Shown piece after piece: positions 41,973-51,104 of a DNA stretch of 64,000 nt. The position numbers were made by a program, and so were the translations under genes. The notes under the pieces are model-generated. The model searched no databases, was not told the DNA's origin, and was given only the letters and a program-made list of their open reading frames with translations. Positions within the stretch are counted from its first letter, which is position 1; each line of letters starts with the position of its first letter. The DNA comes from Desertivirga arenae (GTDB lineage: Bacteria > Bacteroidota > Bacteroidia > Sphingobacteriales > Sphingobacteriaceae). The stretch spans positions 62,001 through 126,000 of the forward strand of contig NZ_JAFEWE010000013.1 in assembly GCF_017355785.1 (NCBI RefSeq), read 5' to 3'.

Positions 41973-42131
41973 TCTGGAGGTACGGAGATATTGGGAAAAT
42001 GTTTTCCCGCATTGATAAATAAAATCAACGAATAGTCGGAATATCCGTAACCTTTCTATGCGTATAGCGTAAAAAACAAAGCAACAGTGCCCCTGCTCCT
42101 GTGTAATTGAGTTGCGACAATGTTCATTTGA

Positions 42132-42557
42132 ATGAAACGCGCTTCTTTGGTGGTATTACTATCAGGGCTGTGTATGGCAGTTGTTTTAGCATATACCGCT
42201 CGTATTATTATTGTTAACAGTACTGGTTTGACCGATATTGATTTCGTCAATTCGGGTCCTTTTATATACGAGCAGGATTTTAACTCGAAGCATATCAATG
42301 TCGATAAGTCGGAGCCTAATGTTAGATTTGATGCGGATGGCATCAGTATGGATTTTGTGCAGCCTGCAAAAGGTAAGGTAACCCTGGTAAATATTGAGGA
42401 TGCAAATCAAAATAGAAGCTATCCTATAAATAGTGGCAGGTCTAAAGATGTTAGTATTCCACTTTCAGGCTTGTCTGTAGGACAATGGAAATTGAAGTTC
42501 GAATGGGAAAGCGAGGGCAAAAGCTTTCTGTATGAAGAAGATGCTTTTTTAAAATAA
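42132..42557 (+). CDS. Membrane-anchored FixH-like protein
   Basis: A 141-aa protein with one N-terminal transmembrane segment (about 5-27) and a beta-rich outer domain. The C-terminal pattern (KGKVTLVN, then VGQWKLKFEWESEGKSFLYEE) resembles FixH, which helps assemble cbb3 oxidases. No ccoN, ccoG or copper-ATPase genes adjoin, so the assignment is tentative; a generic Ig-like membrane protein is the alternative. Its 3' end overlaps the convergent helicase gene by 9 nt. Confidence 0.45.
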   Translation: MKRASLVVLLSGLCMAVVLAYTARIIIVNSTGLTDIDFVNSGPFIYEQDFNSKHINVDKSEPNVRFDADGISMDFVQPAKGKVTLVNIEDANQNRSYPINSGRSKDVSIPLSGLSVGQWKLKFEWESEGKSFLYEEDAFLK

Positions 42558-45029
42558 TTCTCCAGACCCTGTTTCTGCTGCTTCAATTGATCCTAAATGC
42601 TTTAATACTGCCTTTATTTCCCCGAAAGTAACTTCGTCTCCCAGAAGTGTTTTTATTTCGTTTAAAGATCTTAGTCTGTGTGTCTCAATAGTTTCTATTA
42701 TTTGTTGAGCTTTATTTTTTGGAACTAGATCAAAAAGGTCTAATTCGCCTGTTCCAATATAATGGGTAAGGTGTCCCTCAATAGTTCCAGCTGTTAAATT
42801 TCGTTCTTCTGCTATTTCGCTAAGTTGTTTTCCTGCTTTAAAGAGTTCCAGACTTTGTCTTTTTGTGTCAGTACTGATCTTTTCTTTATCTTCCGGCTTG
42901 CGGGGAGAGGATCTTTTAATATCATTCTCGTTGCAGTAAGTGTTTATAATCTGCAGGATTTGTTGTCCGTATTGCTTTACTTTTTGCTTTCCGATTCCCT
43001 TGATCTTTTCCATCTCTGATATATTTTCGGGCAAAGAGGAAACAAGCTCAAGTAATACTTTGGAAGGAAGGATAAGGTAAACAGCTGTATTGTGCTTTTT
43101 TGCGAGGTTATCTCTCCACTTCTTCAAAAGTTCATAGAGCTCTCCGTTAGAAATACTTGCCGGTGCCGTTGTTGACTTAGTTTCAGAACCCTTTTCTGTT
43201 GCCTGAAAGTCTATTTCTGCGTCAGCTTTTGCTCTTAAGTAGGCTATCGTATTTAGTCCTGATCCGCATACATTTAAGGTAGCAAGTTTCACAATTACCT
43301 CTTTCCTCAAATTATCTTTTGCTTCGGTAAGAGTTTTGTTGACGGCTTTATTATCTGTGTCGAGTGATATTGTTTTCAATCTTTCGAAAAAGTTTTGATA
43401 AAGTTTTTCGAAAAAATAGGAAGAAGCTTTCTTCACTCGCTCTTGTAAAATAACGTTCTCTTCAGGTAGGTTTGTTGATGTATCGAGCCTTGCAATCTCT
43501 CTTTTAAATGTTTCTGCGACTGTATAAATTTCTTTTTCGGCCTGCAATTTCATGCTTTCAAGAAATTCAAGGTTAGCTTTGGGAAGCAAGTTATCATGTT
43601 CCTGGGCTTGCTTCAGACAGTAAAATAATCTAGACTGCAGTGTTTTAAAGTCGAATAGTTCTGACAGAATATTTCGCTGAAATGAAGCTTTGGCAGCAAT
43701 CAGTTGCTCCTCTCCCGGGGCATTTCTTTCTGCCTGTTGAGTGTAAGTTGCAATTGTTCCATCTGTTTTTACACTATTCAATTTGATAGGAGAGCTCAAT
43801 ACCATCCCTTCGAAAGTTTTACAACGACTAAGGGCAACGTACACCTGCCCATGGGCAAAGGAGGATGCTGCATCAATGATGGCCTTTTCAAAAGTTAAGC
43901 CCTGACTTTTATGGATAGTGATAGCCCATGCAAGTTTGAGTGGAACCTGAATAAATGTTCCGATTATTTTTTCTGCAACTTCTTTAGTCTCTGGATTGAG
44001 TTCATATTTGAGATTATCCCATTGAATTGCTGTTACTTCAATATCATAGAACTCTTTAGGACAGCGAACAAAAATTCGTTCACTTTCAATCCGTGTAATT
44101 TTTCCAATCTTTCCGTTATAATACAGCTTATCTCTTGATCCATCGTTTTTTACAAACATAACTTGTGCTCCAACTTTGAGCTCCAGATCTGATTCTGTTG
44201 GATAACTGAACTCTGGAAAGTCACCTGTGACGATTGCCTTGAAAGTGCTGGATCTGCCGTCAAGTTCTTTAAGCTTTGTATTATTTATATTGACTGCTGA
44301 ATTGTTATGAGTGGTTAGGGTAATGTAACCTTCATCTTCGTCAGGCTTGAAGTCGGCGATGTGCCGTTCATTTAGTTGTGTTAATAGCTGCTGGTCAATT
44401 CTATTTTCCCTAACTTTATTCAGAATATCTATGAAATGAGTATCTGATTGTCGATAAATATGCTTGAGCTCGATACAGGCGGGAGCACTTTGTTGGAGTG
44501 CTTTACTGCTGAAGAAATAGAGGTTAGGATAGTAAGGCTTTAAAATTCTCCAATCCTCTTCCTTTATTACGGGTGAAAGCTGATGCAGGTCGCCTATCAT
44601 CAATAATTGTATTCCGCCGAACGGCTTGGATTTATTTTTATATCTGCGTAAAACCTCGTCAATACCGTCAAGTAGATCAGCCCTCACCATACTGATCTCG
44701 TCTATTACCAGAAGGTCGAGGCTTTGAATCAGGTTGATCTTCTCTTTGTTGAATTTCCGGTTTCTGGAAATGTCATCAGTATTGCCTGAAACACTTTCGG
44801 CCAGGTAAGGTCCAAAGGGCATTTGAAATAGAGAGTGTATAGTAACTCCGCCCGCGTTGATTGCCGCAACTCCTGTTGGCGCCACGATTGCCATACGTTT
44901 AGGGCAATCTTCTTTCAAGCTGCGGAGGAATGTAGTTTTCCCAGTACCTGCCTTGCCGGTTAAAAAAATGTTTTTGTCAGTGTAAAGCACAAAGTTTCTG
45001 GCTATTTCAAGCTGGTGATTTTTTTCCAT
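42549..45029 (-). CDS. PIF1/RecD-type helicase with C-terminal HRDC and HTH regions
   Basis: An 826-aa superfamily 1B helicase. It has Walker A GKAGTGKTTF (26-35), motif Ia VAPTGVAAINAGG, Walker B LLVIDEISM, GDLHQLSPV, and the C-terminal helicase motif AITIHKSQGLTFEKAIID...YVALSRC. After a coiled linker (about 440-610) come an HRDC-like domain (about 625-710, MEKIKGIGKQKVKQYG) and a C-terminal HTH/RQC-like segment (about 730-815, LSEIAEERNLTAGTIEGHL). It probably unwinds structured DNA in repair or replication. Single gene. Confidence 0.85.
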   Translation of the reverse strand: MEKNHQLEIARNFVLYTDKNIFLTGKAGTGKTTFLRSLKEDCPKRMAIVAPTGVAAINAGGVTIHSLFQMPFGPYLAESVSGNTDDISRNRKFNKEKINLIQSLDLLVIDEISMVRADLLDGIDEVLRRYKNKSKPFGGIQLLMIGDLHQLSPVIKEEDWRILKPYYPNLYFFSSKALQQSAPACIELKHIYRQSDTHFIDILNKVRENRIDQQLLTQLNERHIADFKPDEDEGYITLTTHNNSAVNINNTKLKELDGRSSTFKAIVTGDFPEFSYPTESDLELKVGAQVMFVKNDGSRDKLYYNGKIGKITRIESERIFVRCPKEFYDIEVTAIQWDNLKYELNPETKEVAEKIIGTFIQVPLKLAWAITIHKSQGLTFEKAIIDAASSFAHGQVYVALSRCKTFEGMVLSSPIKLNSVKTDGTIATYTQQAERNAPGEEQLIAAKASFQRNILSELFDFKTLQSRLFYCLKQAQEHDNLLPKANLEFLESMKLQAEKEIYTVAETFKREIARLDTSTNLPEENVILQERVKKASSYFFEKLYQNFFERLKTISLDTDNKAVNKTLTEAKDNLRKEVIVKLATLNVCGSGLNTIAYLRAKADAEIDFQATEKGSETKSTTAPASISNGELYELLKKWRDNLAKKHNTAVYLILPSKVLLELVSSLPENISEMEKIKGIGKQKVKQYGQQILQIINTYCNENDIKRSSPRKPEDKEKISTDTKRQSLELFKAGKQLSEIAEERNLTAGTIEGHLTHYIGTGELDLFDLVPKNKAQQIIETIETHRLRSLNEIKTLLGDEVTFGEIKAVLKHLGSIEAAETGSGELF

Positions 45030-45107
45030 ACTCAGATATAAAAAGGTCTGGTTTTTATAATAGGTGAAAGGTAAAAGGTTCTGCGATAAAGTTACGAGAT
45101 GAAGGGC

Positions 45108-45138
45108 TTGTGAAGTATACTTTGGAAAAATAATTTTG
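45108..45138 (+). promoter_or_regulatory. Promoter of the 45159 gene
   Basis: TTG (45108-45110), 20 nt, then TAATTTTG (45131-45138), an exact -7 match. Start codon at 45159. Confidence 0.55.
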
Positions 45139-45158
45139 CTGTATTAACAGTAGAGCGT

Positions 45159-45632
45159 ATGAAAGTATTTTTTATTGCCATTTTTATTGTTTTTTTAAGT
45201 GTGGGAAGTTCTTATTCTCAGGTTTTTGAAAATCCATATTACAAAACGAGCGACGATCAAACTACTACAATTACCCGAATTGAACAGACACCAAAATCGA
45301 CAATTATTACCTTTGAACATATGCAGACAGCTGAAGGTTGGATAGCATTAAGTAAATCAATCTATTTACAAAATGCCGAGGGAGATCAGATGTACAAATT
45401 TATTAAAGCCGAAGGGATACCCCTGTCGCCTCAAAAGAAATCATTAAAAGGAGATGAGGGCAAGTTTATCTTTAAAGTTCATTTTGAACGCGTGCCTTCC
45501 ACTATTAAAACAATTAATATTATAGAGAGAGCCATTCCAAGGGACGAAGCTGGCAGCTACTTTAATTTCTTTGGAGTTAGCATGGATAAGACAGGTAAGG
45601 CCTTAAGAGAGGGACGTTCCCAAAGGATTTGA
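45159..45632 (+). CDS. Exported hypothetical protein (157 aa)
   Basis: A 157-aa protein with a signal peptide (MKVFFIAIFIVFLSVGSSYSQ) and a beta-rich mature domain (TTITRIEQTPKSTIITFEH; FKVHFERVPSTIKTINIIE). The pattern resembles small exported beta-sandwich proteins of Bacteroidota; no named family is recognised. It has its own promoter, and the transcript ends at two adjacent hairpins. Confidence 0.65.
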   Translation: MKVFFIAIFIVFLSVGSSYSQVFENPYYKTSDDQTTTITRIEQTPKSTIITFEHMQTAEGWIALSKSIYLQNAEGDQMYKFIKAEGIPLSPQKKSLKGDEGKFIFKVHFERVPSTIKTINIIERAIPRDEAGSYFNFFGVSMDKTGKALREGRSQRI

Positions 45633-45639
45633 AGGAATG

Positions 45640-45698
45640 AAGCCGATTTAATCGGCTTAAGATATCAGCACTGAGGCAATAGGATACCTCAGTGCTGA
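45640..45698. terminator. Double hairpin between convergent genes
   Basis: The first hairpin is AAGCCGATT/AATCGGCTT (45640-45658). The second is a perfect 12-bp stem TCAGCACTGAGG/CCTCAGTGCTGA (45665-45676 and 45687-45698). Neither has a U-tract of note. They lie between the stops of the 45159 and NTF2-like genes. Confidence 0.6.
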
Positions 45699-45709
45699 AT
45701 CAGAGATGT

Positions 45710-46096
45710 TTATTGTTGCATAACTGTAACAGGTGCAGGTTCAGTTTCAATAAGTTTTCTTAATTGTATTATCTTCCAATCATCGCCTTTTTTTACCATT
45801 GTTAAAGAATGCTTTGCAACGAAGTCGGGATAGGCAAAATCAATATTCACTTCGGCTGTATTGGGAGTAAGTTTGACAATTTCATATTGAGGATAACAAT
45901 CCTGATCTAATTTGCCAACTTGCTGTAAAAAGCTTAGATATTCTCCTTTTGAAATTTCAATTTCTCCAAGCTTCCCCGGAGTAAGAATACGGACGTCCTT
46001 GTCCAGCAATTTACGCAGTTGGGGAACATCGTTGTTTCGTTGAGCCTGCATAAATATCTGGATGAAATAATTTTCCGGATATGCGAAAAACACCAA
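45710..46096 (-). CDS. NTF2/SnoaL-like protein, start uncertain
   Basis: Up to 128 aa with the cone-shaped NTF2-like pattern: an N-terminal helix (FMQAQRNNDVPQLRKLLDKDVRILTPG) and strands ending in LTMVKKGDDWKIIQLRKLIE. Only a TTG at 46096 or an ATG at 46051 can start the frame; an in-frame stop at 46142-46144 blocks any longer version. The ATG start would delete part of helix 1, so TTG is preferred. The gene may have lost its original 5' end. Function unknown. Confidence 0.5.
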   Translation of the reverse strand: MVFFAYPENYFIQIFMQAQRNNDVPQLRKLLDKDVRILTPGKLGEIEISKGEYLSFLQQVGKLDQDCYPQYEIVKLTPNTAEVNIDFAYPDFVAKHSLTMVKKGDDWKIIQLRKLIETEPAPVTVMQQ

Positions 46097-46192
46097 TTTT
46101 AAAGACGGTGAAATTTGAGACAGGTCAAGAACATTGTTGACCTATCTCATTGAATTTTCTATCAAAAGGCTGTTATTTTAAGCTGATTTGAT

Positions 46193-47131
46193 ATGTATAT
46201 CCAAGCTATTGCCGAAAAGTATCACAATGCGTCTGTAGAGATTATAGACAAGTTGCATGAAGAGAATAAGAAAGACAACATCATATTGAATACCCGATTT
46301 AAACAATGTTATTTTCCATTTCATGCAGAAAATTTATCTTTAAAGTTTGCCTTTTCCGGCAACGAGTTTTATGAGCTAGACCGAAGACAACTGTCGGTAA
46401 GCAAATCAAATTTTCTTATTGTTAATGAAGGACAGGAGCATGCCAGCTGGATAGAGTCAGATGGTTGGGTTAATTCTTTTGCTATCTACTTTAATCCGAC
46501 TTTTGTAGCCGCCAGCGTTGACGATGTGATCCTAAAAGATGAAAAGCTGCTGGATAACCCTTTCAATGTTTTTTCAGAAAGTAAAGAGCTCGCTTTTTTT
46601 CAAACTCTAATCCCATTGGATGAGAACCTTGTTTATGAGGTTGCCGCTTTCAAAAACTATTTGGAGGCAACTGGAGGGAGGGAACATCTACCAATAGATG
46701 AGGAGTTGCGGAAAGTTCTTCATCGAATCATTTGTTTGCATCAAGCAGAGTTGGCTGGAAAACTTTGTAAAGTTGATGCATTAAAAAGATCTACAAAGCT
46801 TGAGATTATAAAAAGGCTATACATGGCCAGGGATTTTGTAGAGTCTTTTTACACAGAGAATTTATCCATCAAAGATGTATCGAGGGCTTGTTTCCTTTCT
46901 GAAAATCTTATGATGCGGTATTTTAAAGCCGCTTTTGGGATAAGTATACACCAATATCTAATTAACAGACGACTGGAATTTGCCAGGGAGCAGATCTTAT
47001 CTACAAACCTTACTTTTAATGAAATAACTTATCGGTCTGGTTTCGATTGTCCAAGCTCTTTCGGAAGGTTATTTAAAGCCCGGTTTGGAATAACCCCTAA
47101 TTTCCTAAGGTCGGATTTTCGGGATCGTTGA
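46193..47131 (+). CDS. AraC-family transcriptional regulator
   Basis: A 312-aa regulator with an N-terminal cupin-like sensing region (about 40-130) and a C-terminal AraC DNA-binding domain (about 210-312). Its two HTH units are visible: LSIKDVSRACFLSENLMMRYFK and LTFNEITYRSGFDCPSSFGRLFKARFG (by pieces), ending FGITPNFLR. It is divergent from the NTF2-like gene, which is a plausible but unproven target. Ligand unknown. Confidence 0.85.
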   Translation: MYIQAIAEKYHNASVEIIDKLHEENKKDNIILNTRFKQCYFPFHAENLSLKFAFSGNEFYELDRRQLSVSKSNFLIVNEGQEHASWIESDGWVNSFAIYFNPTFVAASVDDVILKDEKLLDNPFNVFSESKELAFFQTLIPLDENLVYEVAAFKNYLEATGGREHLPIDEELRKVLHRIICLHQAELAGKLCKVDALKRSTKLEIIKRLYMARDFVESFYTENLSIKDVSRACFLSENLMMRYFKAAFGISIHQYLINRRLEFAREQILSTNLTFNEITYRSGFDCPSSFGRLFKARFGITPNFLRSDFRDR

Positions 47132-47216
47132 AGTGAATGGAGTATCTCAATTGCATCTTTCCTCGGGTAGCATAGTGGGAGATAAAAAAACATTCTATTA
47201 AATTTCCATTAACCGC

Positions 47217-47266
47217 TTGATAATCAAATTTAAGTTCCCTACTTTTGCGTTCCCATTTTTTGGGAA
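47217..47266 (+). promoter_or_regulatory. str operon promoter and leader hairpin
   Basis: TTG (47217-47219), 20 nt, then TACTTTTG (47240-47247), an exact -7 match. Directly after it, TTCCCA/TGGGAA (47250-47255 and 47261-47266) can fold at the very 5' end of the mRNA. rpsL starts at 47306. Confidence 0.65.
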
Positions 47267-47305
47267 AAACGATTAGTTAATTTTATAAACAAATAACAGC
47301 AGTAA

Positions 47306-47719
47306 ATGCCTACTATTCAACAATTAGTTAGGAAAGGTAGAGTAGCTCTGGAGGATAAGAGTAAATCTCCAGCGTTGGACAGCTGTCCACAGCGAAGAGG
47401 CGTGTGTACTCGTGTATACACCACTACACCTAAGAAACCAAACTCAGCAATGCGTAAAGTTGCCCGTGTACGTTTAACAAACGGCAAAGAGGTTAACGCA
47501 TACATCCCTGGAGAAGGACACAACTTGCAGGAACACTCGATCGTGTTAATCCGTGGTGGTCGTGTTAAAGACTTACCAGGTGTGCGTTATCACATCATTC
47601 GTGGTGCTTTAGATACTTCAGGTGTAAACGGAAGAAATCAGCGTCGTTCTAAATATGGTACTAAACGTCCTAAACCAGGTCAACCGGCAGCGGCACCTGC
47701 AAAAGGTAAAAAGAAATAA
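47306..47719 (+). CDS. rpsL: 30S ribosomal protein S12
   Basis: A 137-aa S12, decoding-centre protein. It begins [12 protein letters not shown] and contains [19 protein letters not shown] (the streptomycin-region lysines present, i.e. wild-type-like) and the [10 protein letters not shown] loop. The C-terminus carries a Pro/Ala/Lys-rich extension ([14 protein letters not shown]). First gene of rpsL-rpsG-fusA-rpsJ, behind a strong promoter. Confidence 0.98.
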   Translation: MPTIQQLVRKGRVALEDKSKSPALDSCPQRRGVCTRVYTTTPKKPNSAMRKVARVRLTNGKEVNAYIPGEGHNLQEHSIVLIRGGRVKDLPGVRYHIIRGALDTSGVNGRNQRRSKYGTKRPKPGQPAAAPAKGKKK

Positions 47720-47724
47720 GGAGG
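47718..47724 (+). promoter_or_regulatory. Shine-Dalgarno site of rpsG
   Basis: AAGGAGG overlaps the rpsL stop codon (47717-47719) and lies 8 nt before the rpsG ATG. A full Shine-Dalgarno sequence is rare in this phylum and in this window. Confidence 0.7.
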
Positions 47725-47732
47725 ATTAAGAA

Positions 47733-48200
47733 ATGAGAAAGTCAAAACCAAAAAAACGAATTATCCTTCCTGATCCTAAGTTCAACGACGTTCAAGTTAC
47801 ACGTTTTGTGAACAACATGATGTACGACGGAAAGAAATCAACTGCTTATGCAATTTTCTATGATGCTGTTGAGCTAGTAGAGAAGAAAACCAACGAAAGT
47901 GGTTTAGATGCATGGAAAAAGGCGTTGAATAACGTAATGCCTGCTGTTGAAGTTAAATCTCGTCGTGTAGGTGGTGCAAACTTCCAGGTTCCAACTGAAG
48001 TTCGTCCTGAGCGTAAAATTGCTTTAGGAATGAAATGGTTGATCCTTTATGCGCGTCGTCGTGGTGAAAAGACTATGATGGAAAAATTAGCTGGTGAAAT
48101 TATCTCTGCTTCTAAAGGTGAAGGTGCCGCTGTGAAGAAAAAAGAAGATACTCACAAAATGGCTGAGGCAAACAAGGCGTTTTCACACTTCCGCTTCTAG
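47733..48200 (+). CDS. rpsG: 30S ribosomal protein S7
   Basis: A 155-aa S7, which nucleates the 30S head and, in other bacteria, represses its own operon. It begins [20 protein letters not shown] and contains the conserved [22 protein letters not shown] and the ending AFSHFRF. It lies 13 nt after rpsL and has a rare strong Shine-Dalgarno site. The S12-S7 junction is where S7 binds in enterobacteria, so coupling here is plausible. Confidence 0.98.
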   Translation: MRKSKPKKRIILPDPKFNDVQVTRFVNNMMYDGKKSTAYAIFYDAVELVEKKTNESGLDAWKKALNNVMPAVEVKSRRVGGANFQVPTEVRPERKIALGMKWLILYARRRGEKTMMEKLAGEIISASKGEGAAVKKKEDTHKMAEANKAFSHFRF

Positions 48201-48210
48201 TTAAAGTAGA

Positions 48211-48285
48211 TTACACAGATTAATAATGATTACACCGATTGTACGTTAGCATAATCGGTGTAATCGTTTAAAGTCAGAGAAATCA
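48211..48285. repeat. GATTACACCGAT hairpin repeat, copy 1
   Basis: The arms GATTACACCGATT (48228-48240) and AATCGGTGTAATC (48253-48265) are perfect over 13 bp. Flanks are ATTACACAGATT (48210-48221) and GTCAGAGAAATC. It lies between rpsG and fusA. Confidence 0.8.
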
Positions 48286-48293
48286 TAAAACAA

Positions 48294-50405
48294 ATGGCAA
48301 GAGACTTAAAATATACAAGAAATATCGGTATTGCTGCTCACATCGATGCTGGTAAAACTACCACAACTGAGCGTATCCTTTATTACGCAGGTGTTAGCCA
48401 CAAGATCGGTGAAGTACACGAAGGTGCTGCAACGATGGACTGGATGGCGCAAGAGCAGGAGCGTGGTATTACCATTACTTCAGCTGCTACTACAGTTAAC
48501 TGGAAATACAGGAATCAAAACTATCACATCAATATTATCGATACGCCAGGGCACGTGGATTTTACCGTAGAGGTAAACCGTTCTCTTCGTGTCCTTGATG
48601 GATTAGTATTCCTATTTTCTGCGGTTGACGGTGTTGAACCTCAATCTGAAACTAACTGGCGTTTAGCTAACAACTATAACGTTGCCCGTATCGGTTTCGT
48701 TAACAAAATGGACCGTTCTGGTGCTGACTTCTTAAAGGTTGTTAAGCAGGTTAAGGATATGCTTGGAAGCAATGCAGTTCCTTTACAGTTGCCAATTGGT
48801 TCTGAGGATGCTTTTAAAGGTGTAGTTGACCTGATCAACAACCGTGGTATTGTTTGGAATGAGCATGATAAAGGAATGACCTTTACTGAAGTGCCAATTC
48901 CAGAAGATATGCTCGATGAGGTTGCTGAGTGGAGAGAGAAATTGTTGGAATCTGTAGCTGATTATGATGAAACGTTGATGGAGAAATTCTTTGACGATCC
49001 TAATTCAATTACAGAGCGTGAAATTCTTGACGCTTTACGTGCAGCTGTTCTTGATGCTAAAATAGTTCCTATGGTTTGTGGATCCTCTTTCAAAAATAAG
49101 GGTGTACAAACAATGTTGGATTACGTAATGGAGTTATTACCCTCACCTCTTGATTCAGAGGGAGTGACTGGTACTAACCCTGATACTGGTGTTGAAATCA
49201 CTTTGAAGCCATCAGAACAAGAGCCTTTTGCAGCGTTAGCATTTAAAATTGCAACTGACCCCTTTGTTGGTCGTTTGTGTTTTATTCGCGTTTACTCTGG
49301 TAATCTTGAAGCTGGTTCTTACGTATACAATACCCGTTCAAATAATAAAGAACGTATTTCTCGTATCTTCCAAATGCATGCGAACAAGCAAAATCCTATC
49401 CCTAATGTTGGAGCTGGAGATATTGCTGCAGTAGTTGGCTTTAAAGATATTAAAACAGGAGATACTCTTTGCGAAGAAAAGAACCCAATTGTTCTTGAAT
49501 CAATGGTATTCCCTGAACCTGTTATCGGTTTAGCGATTGAGCCTAAAACTCAGGCTGATATTGATAAATTAGGTATGGCTCTAGGTAAATTAGCTGAAGA
49601 GGATCCTACATTCCGTGTACAAACTGACGAGGACACTGGTCAAACTGTAATTTCAGGAATGGGAGAGCTACACTTAGATATCCTTATTGACCGCTTACGT
49701 CGTGAATTTAAAGTTGAGGTGAATCAGGGAGCTCCTCAGGTTGCTTACAAAGAAGCGATCACAGGCTCTACTCAACACCGTGAAACATACAAAAAGCAAT
49801 CTGGTGGTCGTGGTAAATTTGCTGATATTCAAGTTGTCATATCTCCGATTGACCCAGACTTCGAAAAAGGCGGATTACAATTCGTAAACGAGATTTCTGG
49901 TGGTTCTATTCCTCGCGAATTTATTCCTTCAGTTGAAAAAGGTTTTGCTGCAGCCATGGCTAATGGTGTATTAGCAGGATTCCCTCTTCCTGATCTTAAA
50001 GTTCGCTTAGTTGACGGATCATTCCACGCTGTCGATTCAGACTCATTATCCTTTGAACTTGCTGCACGTATGGCTTACCGCGAGGCATTGCCTAAATGTA
50101 AGCCTGTATTGATGGAGCCAATAATGAAGATTGAGATCCTTACTCCTGAAGAGAATATGGGTGATGTAATTGGTGACATGAACCGTCGTCGTGGCCAACT
50201 TTTAGGTATGGACAGTCGTAATGGTTCACAAGTTATCAAAGCATTGGTTCCTCTATCTGAAATGTTCGGTTATGTAACTCAGTTACGTACCATCACTTCA
50301 GGACGTGCTACTTCTACAATGGAGTTCGATCACTATGAACCAGCTCCTAAAAACGTACAAGACGAAGTTGTAGCGAAAGCTAAAGGTAAGTCTGTTAGCG
50401 CGTAG
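48294..50405 (+). CDS. fusA: Elongation factor G
   Basis: A 703-aa translocase GTPase. It has the P-loop [12 protein letters not shown] (16-27), switch I block [26 protein letters not shown], and NKMD for guanine. Domains II-V follow, with [11 protein letters not shown] and the C-terminal [19 protein letters not shown] (in pieces). It belongs to the str operon, 93 nt after rpsG, with the repeat hairpin in between. Codon use is strongly biased, fitting high expression. Confidence 0.98.
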   Translation: MARDLKYTRNIGIAAHIDAGKTTTTERILYYAGVSHKIGEVHEGAATMDWMAQEQERGITITSAATTVNWKYRNQNYHINIIDTPGHVDFTVEVNRSLRVLDGLVFLFSAVDGVEPQSETNWRLANNYNVARIGFVNKMDRSGADFLKVVKQVKDMLGSNAVPLQLPIGSEDAFKGVVDLINNRGIVWNEHDKGMTFTEVPIPEDMLDEVAEWREKLLESVADYDETLMEKFFDDPNSITEREILDALRAAVLDAKIVPMVCGSSFKNKGVQTMLDYVMELLPSPLDSEGVTGTNPDTGVEITLKPSEQEPFAALAFKIATDPFVGRLCFIRVYSGNLEAGSYVYNTRSNNKERISRIFQMHANKQNPIPNVGAGDIAAVVGFKDIKTGDTLCEEKNPIVLESMVFPEPVIGLAIEPKTQADIDKLGMALGKLAEEDPTFRVQTDEDTGQTVISGMGELHLDILIDRLRREFKVEVNQGAPQVAYKEAITGSTQHRETYKKQSGGRGKFADIQVVISPIDPDFEKGGLQFVNEISGGSIPREFIPSVEKGFAAAMANGVLAGFPLPDLKVRLVDGSFHAVDSDSLSFELAARMAYREALPKCKPVLMEPIMKIEILTPEENMGDVIGDMNRRRGQLLGMDSRNGSQVIKALVPLSEMFGYVTQLRTITSGRATSTMEFDHYEPAPKNVQDEVVAKAKGKSVSA

Positions 50406-50410
50406 TAGTT

Positions 50411-50490
50411 GGGATTACACAGATTATAAAGATGATTACACCGATTTGATTTACTAGATCGGTGTAGTCATTCCAAAAATCAGTGAAATC
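50411..50490. repeat. GATTACACCGAT hairpin repeat, copy 2
   Basis: The arms GATTACACCGAT (50434-50445) and ATCGGTGTAGTC (50458-50469) pair with one G-U. Flanks GGATTACACAGATT (50412-50425) and AAATCAGTGAAATC (50477-50490) match copy 1. It lies between fusA and rpsJ. Confidence 0.8.
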
Positions 50491-50556
50491 GTAATAAGAA
50501 TAATAAATTGCTGGTCGTAATAAATAGCTCTTACTTCCGGTTTAACTAAAATAAAA

Positions 50557-50862
50557 ATGAGCCAAAGAATTAGAATCAAATTAAAATCTTACGATTACAA
50601 CCTGGTTGATAAATCAGCTGATAAGATCGTAAAAACTGTAAAACCTACAGGTGCTGTTGTTAGTGGACCTATCCCTCTTCCAACTGAGAAAAAAATCTTT
50701 ACAGTATTACGTTCTCCGCACGTAAACAAGAAAGCTCGTGAGCAGTTCCAATTATGCTCTTACAAGAGATTGTTGGATATCTACAGCTCTAACTCAAAAA
50801 CTGTAGATGCACTTATGAAACTTGAATTGCCAAGTGGAGTTGAAGTTGAGATCAAGGTTTAA
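50557..50862 (+). CDS. rpsJ: 30S ribosomal protein S10
   Basis: A 101-aa S10 (also NusE, a transcription antitermination partner). It begins [20 protein letters not shown] and contains [29 protein letters not shown] (in pieces) and the ending [13 protein letters not shown]. It is 151 nt after fusA across repeat copy 2. Unlike the usual S10 operon, it is followed by a strong terminator, not rplC. Confidence 0.98.
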   Translation: MSQRIRIKLKSYDYNLVDKSADKIVKTVKPTGAVVSGPIPLPTEKKIFTVLRSPHVNKKAREQFQLCSYKRLLDIYSSNSKTVDALMKLELPSGVEVEIKV

Positions 50863-50893
50863 GTAGCTGGAGATTTTAAATTCACCGAAATAG

Positions 50894-50926
50894 ATCCCGT
50901 CAGGTTTTCCTGGCGGGATTTTTTTA
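50894..50926 (+). terminator. Terminator of the str operon after rpsJ
   Basis: ATCCCGTCAGG (50894-50904), TTTT loop, CCTGGCGGGAT (50909-50919), then a T-run to 50926. A strong intrinsic terminator 31 nt after the rpsJ stop. Confidence 0.92.
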
Positions 50927-50930
50927 TTAA

Positions 50931-50975
50931 ACACGAATTACACGAATTACACGAATTACACGAATTACACGAATC
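50931..50975. repeat. ACACGAATT tandem repeat, five copies
   Basis: Five consecutive 9-bp units ACACGAATT (the last ending ATC), starting 5 nt after the terminator T-run. The unit length is a multiple of 3 but no gene covers it. Confidence 0.9.
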
Positions 50976-51038
50976 TTTTGTAGATGCTTTAGTAAGACTA
51001 ATGATTGGAAGCTAGTTATTCATTACAAAGTTAGCTTG

Positions 51039-51071
51039 AAAAAAAACGCAGGTAGGGTTTACCTACCTGCG
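51039..51071 (-). terminator. Terminator of gcvP
   Basis: CGCAGGTAGG (51047-51056) pairs with CCTACCTGCG (51062-51071). The adjacent A-run (51039-51046) supplies eight Ts on the minus strand. It lies 33 nt after the gcvP stop. Confidence 0.9.
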
Positions 51072-51104
51072 CTTCCTTATCTTTTATTAGCCTTCCTTCA
51101 AATT

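Noticed and set aside
50931-50975. Possible CRISPR array
   Set aside because: Nine-bp units without spacers and no cas genes.
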